Shown here: positions 1 through 9,358 of the stretch, piece after piece
Layout of the letters: every line of letters begins with the position of its first letter
Position numbering within the stretch: position 1 is the first letter of the stretch
Source of the DNA: GAS188 sp963794475
GTDB lineage: Bacteria > Pseudomonadota > Alphaproteobacteria > Rhizobiales > Beijerinckiaceae
Length of the DNA: 64,000 nucleotides
NCBI GenBank assembly: GCA_963794475.1
Contig: CAWCDW010000008.1
Span: 372,001-436,000 of the forward strand
Direction of reading: 5' to 3'
Translations under genes and position numbers: made by a program
The notes under the pieces: generated by a model
Seen by the model: only the letters and a program-made list of their open reading frames with translations
What the model was told of the DNA's origin: nothing
The model's database searches: none

Positions 1-82
1 AACGATCACCGCGCGCAGCGGGGGGTCAACAGGCCGCGATCAAGCGAGGAGCCTGCCCACGCCGCGCCTTCCGCGCACTCCC

Positions 83-2881
83 TCAAAAGCTTCCCTTGAT
101 CCCCGCCGTGAACGCATGCGCGTCGAGCTTGCTTGAGAACTCGCCGTCATAGGCCACGAAGAGCCGGACCGAGCTTCCGAGCGCTTGCGTGGCGCTAAGG
201 CCAATGACGGCGCTCTCGCGCCCGAAATTCGTGCCGGTCGTGCTGAAGGTGCTGCCGGGAAGTCCGGCGAGGCTCGCGGTGAGCGTTTGCGCCGCGTCGA
301 GGAATTCGTGCCGCCAGCCGAGCCGTAGCTCGGGGAGGATCGGGTTGAGGCCGGCGAGCGAGACGCTCGTCGTGAGCCGCACCCCGAGATCGGTGCTGAG
401 CGATTCGCTCGAGGCCCCGTTGACCGTGAGCGCGCCGAAGCCGCCGTCTTCCGTGAAGCCATCGATGTGGGTGTGGACGTAGCCGAGGCCCGCATAGGGC
501 GTGATCGCGAAACCCGTGTGCAGAAAGCGGTACCCGGTTTCGGCGTAGCTCGAATAGCTTTGCCCGTTGGGGTTGCTTGTCACGGAGCCGGGCAAGCCAA
601 GCGCCGCGAGCTGGCGTGTCGTGCCGTAGCTGTTCACGCCGAAGCCCGCAATGGCGGTCGCGTACCAGGGTCCGCTGTTCCAGCCGGTGTAGATCGCGCC
701 CTGATAGGAAGAGACATTCGTGTGGCCGGCATCGGCGAAATCAAGCGAGCTCGCGGCGTAGTTCGCCGCGACACCGATCCGCCAGTTTTCCGACAGCATG
801 AAATCCGCCCCGGCGATGAAGCCCGCCGCGTTCGTGCGATAGGAAGGCGACGCGCCGGCCGAAGCGTTGCCGACAACGCCATAGCCGCGCGCCCAGACCC
901 CGCCGCGTTCCGGGTTTTGCAACACACCGACGCCAGGGGCCGCGCCGAGGTTCAGGCCGCCGTCGTAATCGGCGCCGAGAACGAGCCGGTCCTGCACCGT
1001 GCCGATGAGCGCGCGCGAAGCGTCGAGCCCGAAGCGCAGGCTTTGCGTGAGATCTTGTGCGTTCGCCGCCAGCGCTTGCCGATCGAGGCCAAGCACGAGG
1101 TTGAAGGCATCGGGCGTGTCGGGGGTCACTGAGGCCGTGAGCAGCGGAATCGACGTGGTGATCGAGGCGAAGCGTCCAGTGATCGGCGTCGAGGCCGAGA
1201 ACACGTCCTTGAAAGTCACGCCGTTGATGTAATTGGCGAGCACGCCTTGGGGGAGCACCTGAAGCGCGCCGCCCAAGGAGATCGTGCCCGCATGGATCGT
1301 GGGAAAGGTCCCAGGGGCCGTGCTCGGCGTCACTTGCAGCGCCAAGGTGCCGCCAGGGCCTTGCGTGAAGCTTGCCAGGCCCGTGACCCTGTTGGTCGCG
1401 GAAAGTGCGAGCACGCCGCCGTTGAGGCCGAGGCTGTCGCCGCCGCTTCCGAGGATGTTGCCGGCGATCAGGCCGCCGCCCTGCGTGATGCTCGTCGCCC
1501 CGCCGGTCTCCTGCGTGAGGTCGATCGCGGCCGTGCTGCCGATGAGCATGCCGGTGTTGGTGATTCCCCCAACAATTGGCGCCGAGGCCCTGATGCCGAC
1601 GCCGCTCGCGCCATTCGTGCCGAGGGCGCTGATGGCGCCGCTATTCACGATCCCGGCATGCGCGCTCGCCTGTCCGCTATCCAGCTCGATGCCGGTCGCC
1701 GAGCTCCCCGCGCCGTCGGCCGTGATCGCCAGCGTGCCGGAATTGACGATATTCCCGGACACATCCGTGGTGGCGGAAGCGGTGCCCCCGAGCACGATGC
1801 CCTTGGCGCTGCTGCCATTTTTGGCTCCCGAGACGCTCACCATGAGCACCCCCGTATTGGCGATGCCCCCGGTGACAGGCGCCGAGGCCTTGATGCCGAC
1901 GCCGCTCGCGCCGTTGGTGCCGCTCACGCTCAGCACCCCGCTATTCATGATCCCCGCATGGATTGTGCCGGGTGCGCTGTCCACCTCGATACCGGTGGCG
2001 GTCAGGCCAGTGCCGTCGGCCGAGATCGCCAGCGTGCCGGAATTCACGATGTTGCCGGTGAAATTCATCGGCGCGAGCGGGCGCCCGAAATCCGGCCCGC
2101 CGCCGAGCACGATGCCTTTCGCGCTCACCCCGTTGGCGGCCGCGGTGGCGCTCGCCATGATGGTGCCGGAATTCGTGATATCGCCCGTGAGCGTGCTGCC
2201 GTTCAGCGTGATCCCGGTGATCGCGAAGGGCCCGGACTTGCTCGCTTGCGCGAAATCGGCCGCGCCGGAGCTGAGTTCCGTGAGGCCGCTGTTGGTGATA
2301 CCCGCCATCGGGCCGGAGAAAACGGTTCGGGTGATCAGAATTCCGTTGGTCGCCGCAAATCGTTCGCCGGCGAATGGTAATCCGCTGCCAGTGGGAGCAA
2401 CTAATCCGCCATCGATCGTGCCGGCGTTCTCGACGAAACCGGCGATGCTCGATTGGGTGATGATGAGCCCGCCGGGCAAAGCTCCGGGGAAGATCGCAGG
2501 CAATCCCTTCCCGAGATTAAAGGCTGCAATCTGAGCTTGCACGGCCGGCGGTGCGGCGCTGATCCCGCGATTTTCCAGGAACGAGCCCTGCGCCAGGATG
2601 ACGTTGCCGTTCACCGTGTCGGCACCCATCATGAAAAAAACGAGGTTTGAACTGCCGTCGGCGCCAAACGACTGGATCGTGAAGCCGTTTTCCGTGCCGC
2701 AATGGGTCTGCCTGAAGGTCCCGTTGGCGAAGCCCACGAGAAACGGGTTCCCGCTCGCCGTGAAGCAATTATCCGCCCATGCCGGGCTCGCGCCCGCGAG
2801 CAGCGCCACCACCGAGGTCGCGGCGAGCCAATGCGGCCGCGCAGTCACTTTTTGAATAACGCTTTGTCGCCTTTTTCCCAT
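83..2881 (-). CDS. Autotransporter (type V secretion) with repeat passenger
   Basis: Predicted self-secreting outer-membrane protein of 932 residues. The N-terminus MGKRRQSVIQK leads into a signal peptide ending near residue 36 (ASPAWA). The passenger (about 37-650) is rich in Gly, Asn, Ser and Thr, with recurring units such as GNIVNSGTL and GGIANTGVL that suggest a beta-helix. The last 270 or so residues look like an autotransporter barrel, starting near GVWARGYGVVG and ending in a C-terminal Phe (GIKGSF), as barrel proteins do. I chose ATG 2881 because a GGGGGGAG Shine-Dalgarno sits just upstream; an in-frame ATG 14 codons earlier would put extra residues before the signal peptide. No secretion partner is needed or seen nearby. 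Passenger function (adhesion or other) cannot be read from the sequence. Confidence 0.88.
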   Translation of the reverse strand: MGKRRQSVIQKVTARPHWLAATSVVALLAGASPAWADNCFTASGNPFLVGFANGTFRQTHCGTENGFTIQSFGADGSSNLVFFMMGADTVNGNVILAQGSFLENRGISAAPPAVQAQIAAFNLGKGLPAIFPGALPGGLIITQSSIAGFVENAGTIDGGLVAPTGSGLPFAGERFAATNGILITRTVFSGPMAGITNSGLTELSSGAADFAQASKSGPFAITGITLNGSTLTGDITNSGTIMASATAAANGVSAKGIVLGGGPDFGRPLAPMNFTGNIVNSGTLAISADGTGLTATGIEVDSAPGTIHAGIMNSGVLSVSGTNGASGVGIKASAPVTGGIANTGVLMVSVSGAKNGSSAKGIVLGGTASATTDVSGNIVNSGTLAITADGAGSSATGIELDSGQASAHAGIVNSGAISALGTNGASGVGIRASAPIVGGITNTGMLIGSTAAIDLTQETGGATSITQGGGLIAGNILGSGGDSLGLNGGVLALSATNRVTGLASFTQGPGGTLALQVTPSTAPGTFPTIHAGTISLGGALQVLPQGVLANYINGVTFKDVFSASTPITGRFASITTSIPLLTASVTPDTPDAFNLVLGLDRQALAANAQDLTQSLRFGLDASRALIGTVQDRLVLGADYDGGLNLGAAPGVGVLQNPERGGVWARGYGVVGNASAGASPSYRTNAAGFIAGADFMLSENWRIGVAANYAASSLDFADAGHTNVSSYQGAIYTGWNSGPWYATAIAGFGVNSYGTTRQLAALGLPGSVTSNPNGQSYSSYAETGYRFLHTGFAITPYAGLGYVHTHIDGFTEDGGFGALTVNGASSESLSTDLGVRLTTSVSLAGLNPILPELRLGWRHEFLDAAQTLTASLAGLPGSTFSTTGTNFGRESAVIGLSATQALGSSVRLFVAYDGEFSSKLDAHAFTAGIKGSF
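1581..2180 (-). repeat. Two tandem 300-bp coding repeats in the autotransporter passenger
   Basis: The sequence starting GCCGAGGCC at 1581 recurs at 1881, a period of exactly 300 bp (100 codons). Both copies encode the same order of motifs: GASGVGI-ASAP, then a GGI-NTG strand, SSAKGIVLGG and GNIVNSGTLAI. The copies differ mostly by scattered substitutions, so this is an intragenic duplication of passenger turns. The outer edges are approximate. Confidence 0.75.
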
Positions 2882-3042
2882 AACGCTCCCCCCTTGGACC
2901 GGACCGTGCAAGAGCGCTAGCACTTAAACCAACTCTAAGAAAGTCTTGTTGCCAAATCTAATTACACCATCCAAAAGTACGTCTCGCTCGGCAATGGCGT
3001 CGCTTTGCTCGGAGCGCAAGGGTGTGCAACGGCAATCGAGGA

Positions 3043-3670
3043 GCACCGACGTCGTCTTCGCGCATGAGGGCACGGTCGCCAAGATTGTCGGCGATGCGAT
3101 CCATGTGCTCTTCGGCGCGCCCGGAGATCAGCCCGATCACAACACGCGCGCGGTCGCTTGCTCGCTCGCCCTTGATGAATGCGCCGAAGGCTTTCGTGCG
3201 CGCTGGGCGAAGCGCGGCGTGGCGTCCGGGCCCGCATCGGCGTGCACACCGGCCCGGCGATCGTCGGCAATTTCGGCGGCGGGCGCTTCTTCGACTACAC
3301 AGCCTATGGCGACACCATCAACACGGCGGCGCGCCTCGAGGCCGCGAACAAGGCGCTCGGCACGCGCATCTGCGTGAGCGCGGAAGTGGCCGCGCGGGCG
3401 GAAGGCTTTCGCGGCCATCCGGTCGGCGACATGATGCTGCGCGGCAAGACGAAGCCGCTTCGCGCCTTCGAGCCGCTGAGCGCCAAGGCCCATGCGGATC
3501 CAGCGATCACGAGCTACGCCGAAGCCTTTGCGAAAATCGAGAGCGGTGATCCCGGAGCGACGCCGGCCTTCGCGGCGCTCATGGGGCTTCGAGCCGACGA
3601 CGGTCTCGTGAACTTCCGCCTGAAGCGCTTGCTGAACGGCGACTCGGGGACGGTCTTCGATCTCGGTTGA
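3043..3670 (+). pseudogene. Truncated, frameshifted adenylate/guanylate cyclase remnant
   Basis: The C-terminal part of a class III nucleotide cyclase. One frame encodes DVVFAHEGTVAKIVGDAI and HVLFGAPGDQPDH; another continues with RARIGVHTGPAIVGNFGGG and AYGDTINTAARLEAANK to a family-like C-terminus. The frames join if one base is missing at about 3222. The region that should carry the first catalytic Asp motif, and any sensor domain, is absent upstream, where only about 150 bp separates this remnant from the autotransporter start. The second Asp (GDAI) and the TINTAAR region remain. With the 5' part gone and the frame broken, it is unlikely to be active. An intact cyclase of another architecture lies at 7522. 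Confidence 0.8.
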
Positions 3671-3689
3671 AAGGAGTGCCCGCGCCCGC

Positions 3690-4550
3690 TCACACCCCGT
3701 GACTGCGCGAATATCCACTCGGCGACGGCGAGCGCCAGCCCTCGAGCGCGCCCTCGCGCGGGCGGTAAATCTCGACCTTGAGAGGGTGGCATTTCGCGGC
3801 ATCGCTCGAATGGCTCGAGCCGCAATCGCCTCCAGGGCAAGCGGAGAGGGCGCCGATGAGATCGATCTCCGCAAAGAACTCGATGAAATCGCCCGGCCGC
3901 ACGGGGCTCGCCTTCATGAAATACTCATGCGTGTCGCGCGCGTAGCCCGTGCACATGAAGACGTTCATCACGTCGTGGACATGCCGCTCGGCCTCGGGGA
4001 GCGCCATCTTCCGGTCGTCGGCGAGCGCGCGCGTCAAATTCGAGTGACAGCAATGGTGATACTCGCTGCCGTTGAGGAGGAGGTTGGTGTAGGGGTCGCA
4101 GCGCGTGCCGATGATGTCGTGCACACCGGCGCCATCCGCGTCCCATCCGTACCAATCGAGCGTATCGGCAGTGATCGTCGCCATCGGGCGCATATAGGGG
4201 AGCGTGCTCCACAGCCGATCGCCGGTCGTCACATGCGTCGCGTGGATGGCGCGCGTCTTGCCGCTGAAGAAGCGCTCGGAAAGATCATGCGCGTTCCAGA
4301 GGTTGAGGTCCCCGACCTGCGGCCCCTCGATGCTGACGATGCGAAAGAAATAGCCGGCGGGCGCATGAAAGCAGCGCGCCTCCCGCGGCGGCACGATCGC
4401 TTCGGCGATCTTCTGCGCCCCGAAGCGCGCCTTGCGGTAGAATTCCGCATCGAACTTCGGGAAGCCTTCGCCCGTGTAGACCCTCACCGGAGCGGCGGCG
4501 CGACGCGCCTTTGCATCCGACGGTGGCGGCGTCTCGGGCGAGGCTCTCAT
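3690..4550 (-). CDS. DUF1989 / urea carboxylase-associated family protein
   Basis: A 286-residue protein of the DUF1989 family, often found next to urea carboxylase or amino acid utilisation genes; its biochemical role is poorly defined. Recognisable stretches include GYFFRIVSIEGPQVGDLN, DTLDWYGWDADGAGVHD and GTRCDPYTN, with a Cys/His-rich part (EYHHCCHSNLTRAL, then CPGGDCGSSH) that could bind metal. Start ATG 4550 has AGGA eight bases upstream. No urea carboxylase or allophanate hydrolase gene lies in the window, so the usual context is missing. It converges on the cyclase remnant with about 20 bp between them. Family assignment is good; function is unknown. Confidence 0.8.
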   Translation of the reverse strand: MRASPETPPPSDAKARRAAAPVRVYTGEGFPKFDAEFYRKARFGAQKIAEAIVPPREARCFHAPAGYFFRIVSIEGPQVGDLNLWNAHDLSERFFSGKTRAIHATHVTTGDRLWSTLPYMRPMATITADTLDWYGWDADGAGVHDIIGTRCDPYTNLLLNGSEYHHCCHSNLTRALADDRKMALPEAERHVHDVMNVFMCTGYARDTHEYFMKASPVRPGDFIEFFAEIDLIGALSACPGGDCGSSHSSDAAKCHPLKVEIYRPREGALEGWRSPSPSGYSRSHGV

Positions 4551-4713
4551 GACGACTATCCTTTTGTCTTAGCTTCGGAAGGCGGGCGCATCTTGAACGC
4601 CGAGCTTAACGGCTTTGTCGGTCGGAAGGCAGCCCCGTTTTGCGTCTTGCCGCGGCTGGCAAGCCGGGCGTCTCCATGGCAGGAGAAAGACACAGCAGCA
4701 ATGGAGTTCATCG

Positions 4714-5073
4714 ATGGCCGCGGCCAAGCCCGTCACGATCTACGGCATCAAGAATTGCGACACGATGAAGAAAGCGCGTGCCTGGCTCGACGGCCACGGC
4801 GTCGCTTATGATTTTCACGACTACAAGGCGCAAGGGATCGAGCGCGCCCGCCTGGAATCCTGGGCGCGCGCGCTCGGCTGGGAGACGCTTCTCAACCGCG
4901 CGGGCACGACTTTCCGCAAGCTGCCGGATCGGGAGAAGGAGGGCCTCGGCGCCGCGAAGGCGATCGCGCTCATGCTCAACCAGCCCTCGATGATCAAGCG
5001 TCCGGTGCTCGATCTCGGCGGAAGACTTCTCGTCGGGTTCAAGCCGGAGGCTTATGAGACGGCGCTCGGGTAA
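4714..5073 (+). CDS. ArsC/Spx-family (YffB-like) thioredoxin-fold protein
   Basis: A 119-residue thioredoxin-fold protein of the ArsC/Spx/YffB superfamily. The N-terminus VTIYGIKNCDTMKKARAWL has the single-Cys CxxM-type active site typical of YffB rather than a detoxifying arsenate reductase. FRKLPDREKEGL and SMIKRPVLD match family positions, including the IKRPV cis-proline loop. Start ATG 4714 is chosen for a GGAG at about 4703; a longer in-frame reading from 4615 adds an unrelated low-complexity stretch. It converges on the GNAT gene. No ars operon is nearby, so arsenic resistance should not be inferred. The in vivo substrate is unknown. Confidence 0.85.
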   Translation: MAAAKPVTIYGIKNCDTMKKARAWLDGHGVAYDFHDYKAQGIERARLESWARALGWETLLNRAGTTFRKLPDREKEGLGAAKAIALMLNQPSMIKRPVLDLGGRLLVGFKPEAYETALG

Positions 5074-5108
5074 GCGTGATGGAGCGCGGTTGCGAATCGC
5101 GGTCATCC

Positions 5109-5654
5109 CTATGGCCTTGCCGTCTCGCTCGCTCGATCGAACACCATCAGCACGATCGAACCCGCGGCGGTCTCCACCAAGGCATCGCCGCGAAATCCCG
5201 CCTTGCGATAGGCGCGTCGCGCCCGGTGATTGCCGGCGTCGGGATCGATGACGACGAGCGGTGCGCCCGCACGGGTCAGTTCATCGGCGAGGAGCCGCAA
5301 GAACCGCGCGCCATGGCCCCGTCCGATCATTCCCGGCTCGCCGATGAAGGCATCGACCGCCATGGCGCCCGAGGGCAGGTGAGCCAAATGGGGTTGTGGC
5401 CAGGCATGGACTTCATAAGCCTGCGTATAGGCGAATGCGGCCCCCTCGCAAGACACGATCCATTGCGTCATCTCGGCGGCGTCGAGATCCTCCTCGATGA
5501 GTGCGAGCTCCCTCTTCGGCTCGCCCCACCAGCGGACAACTTCAGGAGTGCGGAGCCAATTGGCGAGGAGCGGGAGGTCGTCCCGTGCGAGCGGTCGGAA
5601 AGAATAGGGTCGCGAGGGGAACGAAGGACGCGGCGCGACAAAGCGTGGCTTCAA
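5109..5654 (-). CDS. GNAT acetyltransferase, AAC(6')-like
   Basis: A 181-residue GNAT-fold acetyltransferase. YSFRPLARDDLPLLANWL then VVRWWGEP is the pattern of the aminoglycoside 6'-N-acetyltransferase/RimJ-like subgroup, and GMIGRGHGARFLRLLAD is the acetyl-CoA loop (R/Q-x-x-G-x-G/A). VIDPDAGNHRARRAYRKAGF is the usual C-terminal helix-strand. The start is taken as TTG 5654 because a perfect AGGAGG lies seven bases upstream; an in-frame ATG at 5729 has no such site. Family resemblance does not prove antibiotic modification; many chromosomal relatives act on other amines. Confidence 0.8.
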   Translation of the reverse strand: MKPRFVAPRPSFPSRPYSFRPLARDDLPLLANWLRTPEVVRWWGEPKRELALIEEDLDAAEMTQWIVSCEGAAFAYTQAYEVHAWPQPHLAHLPSGAMAVDAFIGEPGMIGRGHGARFLRLLADELTRAGAPLVVIDPDAGNHRARRAYRKAGFRGDALVETAAGSIVLMVFDRASETARP

Positions 5655-5667
5655 GTTCCGGCCTCCT
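5655..5667 (-). promoter_or_regulatory. Consensus Shine-Dalgarno deciding a TTG start
   Basis: On the minus strand AGGAGG (5662-5667) is followed by seven bases and then TTG at 5654. This is a full match to the anti-Shine-Dalgarno core and supports the short form of the downstream GNAT protein. Confidence 0.7.
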
Positions 5668-5825
5668 CGATGTGGTGCGACGGCCTCGGTTTGCGCGACT
5701 TGCGACGGCAAACGTCGCGGGCCGCCCATCGGGGCTCATCGCCATCCCATCCTTCGATCGCGAGGCATTCCACGGCTGAAGCAAAGCTTTTCATCAGCTT
5801 CAGGGACAAATCGTGGTATCGCAAC

Positions 5826-6275
5826 ATGATGCGCATGACCAAACGGACGGGGTATATCGCCCTCTATCTTTGGCTCGCCGGGGCGGCGAGCGGAGCAGGG
5901 GGCGCCTTGGCGCAGCAACAAAGCTTTGCCTGCACCAAGCTTTGCTGGGCGCCCGCAAAGGCCAGCGTCACATGCTCGAAGAAACTCAATGCCCAGATCG
6001 AATTGACCTCGTACATCTACGCAGTCGAGCACAAGGCCATCGCCAAGGGCAAGGCCATGACATTCTTCGTCGACATGAGGGGCTCGGGCCAAAGCTGCGG
6101 GTCGGCGGCGCCGCCGGAAGGATCGCTCTCTGTCGTCGGCTACCTGAACGCGCAGCACGTCACCAGCTTCACCATCGGTGGATTGAAGGTCGGCGACACG
6201 ATCGAGATCGGCGCCACTGGCGTCGCGGAAGGGGAGAAGAATATTCTCTTCTTCCCTGATCCCACCCAAAAATAA
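5826..6275 (+). CDS. Small exported Cys-containing protein, unknown function
   Basis: A 149-residue protein with a basic N-terminus (MMRMTKRTG), a hydrophobic stretch and an AGGALAQQQ cleavage region at about residue 30, so the mature form is probably periplasmic and near 120 residues. It has Cys residues in ACTKLCW, VTCSKKL and GQSCGS, which could form two disulfides. The C-terminal half (GGLKVGDTIEIGATG) looks like beta strands. I do not recognise the family. The start is the first of two adjacent ATGs, with no strong Shine-Dalgarno. It converges on the LysR gene with only one base between the stops. Confidence 0.65.
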   Translation: MMRMTKRTGYIALYLWLAGAASGAGGALAQQQSFACTKLCWAPAKASVTCSKKLNAQIELTSYIYAVEHKAIAKGKAMTFFVDMRGSGQSCGSAAPPEGSLSVVGYLNAQHVTSFTIGGLKVGDTIEIGATGVAEGEKNILFFPDPTQK

Positions 6276-6276
6276 T

Positions 6277-7263
6277 TCAAAGAGCGTGAGCGCTTCGCTT
6301 GCTTTTGCGCATTCGCCCGAGCGGCGACAAAGGCTCCGCACGCTTTTCGCGACGCGCCCTATCGTCCGAGGCATTGGCCCCAAGAGTTCTGAGCTCGAGG
6401 AGCGCGGCACGCACGATGTCGAACGCCGGCTCCTTGGGCTTATTGCGATGCTCGATCAGCGCAAGCGTGCAGGGAAGCTTCGGCTTGAGGCTTCGGACGA
6501 TGAGATCGGGCGTGGGTTCGACGACGGCGACGTCGGGCACGATGGACATGCCGAGGTTCGATGCGACAACCCTTTTCATCGCGTCGACGGTGCCGATGTG
6601 CATCGGCGTGCGCTGCAAAGGCAGATGCTTCGAGAGCCATTGCGTGACAAGCGCATGGACGGCCCCACGCGGATGCTCGAGCACAAGCGGTTGTCGGGCG
6701 ACATATTCCGGTGTGACCTCATCGGGTATGTCCGTTTGGCCCGCCGGGAAGATCGCCACCAAGGTCTCCGCCCGTAACGGCGTGATCCGAAGCCTTGCCG
6801 CCTTCACGGGCAAGGTCACCAGAGCCAGGTCGATCGCGTTCTTCATGACGTTTTCGACGCTGTCGCGTGTCGGCATGTTGGTGACGAGGAGATCGATCCC
6901 CGGATGGTCGCGGCGCAGCTTCTTCAAAATCGGAGGCAGCTGGTAGTTGAGGGCCGTGAGCGTCGTCCCGATATGCACGGAGCCGATCCAGCCGTGGCGG
7001 AAGCGGCGCATGGCGTCTTCGGTGCCCTCGCACTCGCGGAAGATGCGGCCGGCGCGTTCGACGAGCTCTCGGCCCGGCGCGGTCGCATAGGCACGCGTTC
7101 CCATGCGCTCGATCAGCCGCACACCGAAGCGGTGCTCGAGCTCCCTGATGTGCAAGCTGACCGCCGGTTGCGTGAGGTTGAGCCGCCGCGCCGCGGCGGA
7201 AAAATTGCCGAGCGCCGCGACTTCGATAAGTGTCCGCAGCTGGTCGAGGTTCAGACTGCGCAT
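6277..7263 (-). CDS. LysR-family transcriptional regulator
   Basis: A 328-residue LysR regulator. Residues 1-60 form the winged HTH (LNLDQLRTLIEVAALGNFS, then AARRLNLTQPAVSLHI); residues 90-295 form the periplasmic-binding-protein-like effector domain (VHIGTTLTALNYQLPPIL, then GIDLLVTNMPT). The C-terminus is Arg/Lys-rich. ATG 7263 has AAGG upstream. The nearest divergent gene is the cyclase at 7522, 258 bp away, but nothing shows that it is the target. The effector cannot be predicted. Confidence 0.9.
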   Translation of the reverse strand: MRSLNLDQLRTLIEVAALGNFSAAARRLNLTQPAVSLHIRELEHRFGVRLIERMGTRAYATAPGRELVERAGRIFRECEGTEDAMRRFRHGWIGSVHIGTTLTALNYQLPPILKKLRRDHPGIDLLVTNMPTRDSVENVMKNAIDLALVTLPVKAARLRITPLRAETLVAIFPAGQTDIPDEVTPEYVARQPLVLEHPRGAVHALVTQWLSKHLPLQRTPMHIGTVDAMKRVVASNLGMSIVPDVAVVEPTPDLIVRSLKPKLPCTLALIEHRNKPKEPAFDIVRAALLELRTLGANASDDRARREKRAEPLSPLGRMRKSKRSAHAL

Positions 7264-7521
7264 CTCAAAGTGGACCTTATCAAAGCGATCGGAAGATTAA
7301 ATTTGGCTCATACGCGCATCGCGTGCAACTTGGGGACGAAAATCTGGCTTGGGCAGGACGACGGTAACCTTCATGTTGCTGTCGCTTCGCGCGTCTCTGC
7401 CGTTTTCACTTGAGTTCAACATGCAATTCACTCTGACGCGCGTGCTCGCGCTGCCACCAGGAGGACCACGCGACGAAACGGACGTTGCTGCCGGACGCCG
7501 TTCTCGAACGCGAACTGACCC

Positions 7522-9297
7522 ATGCAAGAATTATCCGAGCGTCAACCCCACTCTCGCGTGCAGCGCAGGCTCACCGCCATTCTCGCGGCCGATATCGCGG
7601 GATACAGCCGTCTCATGGGAGCCGATGAAGAGGGGACGCTGGCTCGGCTGAGGGCGGTCCGTCACGAGCTCGTGAACCCGAAAATCACGCAGCACCACGG
7701 TCGGGTCGTCAAAACCACGGGCGATGGCATTCTGGTCGAATTCGCAAGCGTCGTGGATGCTTTGCGCTGTGCCGTCGAAGTCCAGCGGTCCATGACGCAG
7801 CGCAATGCCGAGGTGTCGTCGGAAAAACGGATCGATGTCAGGATGGGGATCAATGTCTGCGACATCATATTCGCGGGCACAGACCTCTTCGGGGAAGGCG
7901 TCAACGTCGCGGCGCGGCTCGAACGAATGGCCGAGCCGGGCGGCATCTGCGTTTCGAGCCGGGCGAAGGAGGACGCCGAAGGCAAGGTCGACATCGGCTT
8001 CACCGATCTCGGCGAGCATGAGCTCAAGAACATCGCAAGGCCGATACGCGTCTACCGGGTGGAAATGGAGGCGCAACCGGTGAAGATGCGCATGGCCCTC
8101 GCCCTTCCCGATAAGCCTTCGCTTGCCGTGCTTCCTTTCCCGAACATGAGCGGCGATCCCGCGCAGGAGTATTTCGCCGACGGGATGGTCGAAGAGATCA
8201 TCATGGCCCTCTCGCGGGTCCGCTCTTTCTTCGTAATCGCCCGCAACACGAGCTTCACCTACAAGGGCAAGGCTGTGGATGCGAAGCAAATCGGCCATGA
8301 TCTCGGCGTGCGCTATTTGCTTGCGGGCAGCGTGCGCAAGGCCGGCGACCGCGTGCGCATAACGGCGCAGCTGATCGATGCGACGACGGGCAGCCACATC
8401 TGGTCAGACCGATACGACGGCGGCGTCGAGGATATTTTCGATCTTCAAGACCGCATCACCGAGAACATCGTGGGCGCGATCCAACCCTCGCTCCTTCTGG
8501 CGGAGATCGAGCGTACCAAGCGCAAAAGGCCGGAGAGCCTCGACGCCTACGAATGCATGCTGCGCGCCTATCCCTATATCTGGGCCTTCGACCCGTCCGC
8601 GAACGCGACGGCGCTCGATCATCTGCAAAGGGCGATCGAGATCGAGCCGGATTATCCGCCGGCGCTTGCGCTCGCCGCCTGGTGCCAGGCACGCAAAGTC
8701 ATCTACAACTGGACGCCGGAGCTCGACGAGGCCAAGGCCGAAGGGTTGCGGCTTGCCAAATTGGCCGGAGACGCAAACAACGGCGATCCGATGGTGCTCA
8801 CGGCCTTGGGCGCCGCGCATTCCGTGATCGGCGATCTCGAGAGAGCGTCGGCCTTGATCGAGAAGGCCGTCGCGCTCGATCCGAATTCCGCGATGGCGTG
8901 GAACCGGAGCGGTTGGGTCAATGCCTTTCTCGATCGACCCGAGATCGCCATCGAGCATTTCGAGCGCGCGATCCGCTTGAGCCCCTTCGACCCGATGAAC
9001 TTCAACTGTTATTTCGGCATTCGCAACGCGCATTTCGCGGCGGGCCGTTACGAGGAGTTGCTTGCCTGGTGCCGAAAAGGCATGCTCGAACGTCCCGAGC
9101 TTTTGTGGCCTCTCCGCTCGATGGCGTCATGCCTTGCGCTTCTGGGGCGTATCGACGAAGCGCGCGAAGCCGTCCGGCTTCTTCGGGAAGGCCATCCGGA
9201 CATAACGATCGCGCAGATCATCGCGATCACGCCCCATCGCGGCGATTATGTGCGCCGTTACGCCGAAGGCCTGCGTCTCGCGGGGCTTCCTGAGTGA
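7522..9297 (+). CDS. Class III adenylate/guanylate cyclase-TolB-like-TPR protein
   Basis: A 591-residue soluble fusion common in Hyphomicrobiales. Residues 13-185 are a class III cyclase domain: ILAADIAGYSRLMG holds the first metal Asp and VVKTTGDGILVEF the second, followed by GEGVNVAARLERMAEPGG. Residues 195-315 are a TolB-N-like module (SLAVLPFPNMSGDPAQEYF, then LLAGSVRKAGDRVRI and GSHIWSDRYDG). From about 340 there are TPR repeats (ALDHLQRAIEIEPDYPPAL, ASALIEKAVALDPNSAMAW, AIEHFERAIRLSPFDP). Both catalytic Asp residues are present, so activity is plausible. No transmembrane segment is visible; the TPRs may bind a partner. The stimulus is unknown. Confidence 0.9.
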   Translation: MQELSERQPHSRVQRRLTAILAADIAGYSRLMGADEEGTLARLRAVRHELVNPKITQHHGRVVKTTGDGILVEFASVVDALRCAVEVQRSMTQRNAEVSSEKRIDVRMGINVCDIIFAGTDLFGEGVNVAARLERMAEPGGICVSSRAKEDAEGKVDIGFTDLGEHELKNIARPIRVYRVEMEAQPVKMRMALALPDKPSLAVLPFPNMSGDPAQEYFADGMVEEIIMALSRVRSFFVIARNTSFTYKGKAVDAKQIGHDLGVRYLLAGSVRKAGDRVRITAQLIDATTGSHIWSDRYDGGVEDIFDLQDRITENIVGAIQPSLLLAEIERTKRKRPESLDAYECMLRAYPYIWAFDPSANATALDHLQRAIEIEPDYPPALALAAWCQARKVIYNWTPELDEAKAEGLRLAKLAGDANNGDPMVLTALGAAHSVIGDLERASALIEKAVALDPNSAMAWNRSGWVNAFLDRPEIAIEHFERAIRLSPFDPMNFNCYFGIRNAHFAAGRYEELLAWCRKGMLERPELLWPLRSMASCLALLGRIDEAREAVRLLREGHPDITIAQIIAITPHRGDYVRRYAEGLRLAGLPE

Positions 9298-9358
9298 GCC
9301 TGGAACTTCACTATAAATGGCGTGACTCGCAGCACTCCGTCGGCTGGAGCGATGCCTT

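Noticed and set aside
467..2534. Long plus-strand frames opposite the autotransporter
   Set aside because: They are antisense to a clear signal peptide-passenger-barrel protein, lack ribosome sites and have Arg/Ala-rich, domain-free translations typical of GC-rich shadows.
4714..5073. Arsenate-resistance arsC
   Set aside because: The single-Cys YffB/Spx-type N-terminus and lack of any ars neighbours do not support arsenate detoxification.
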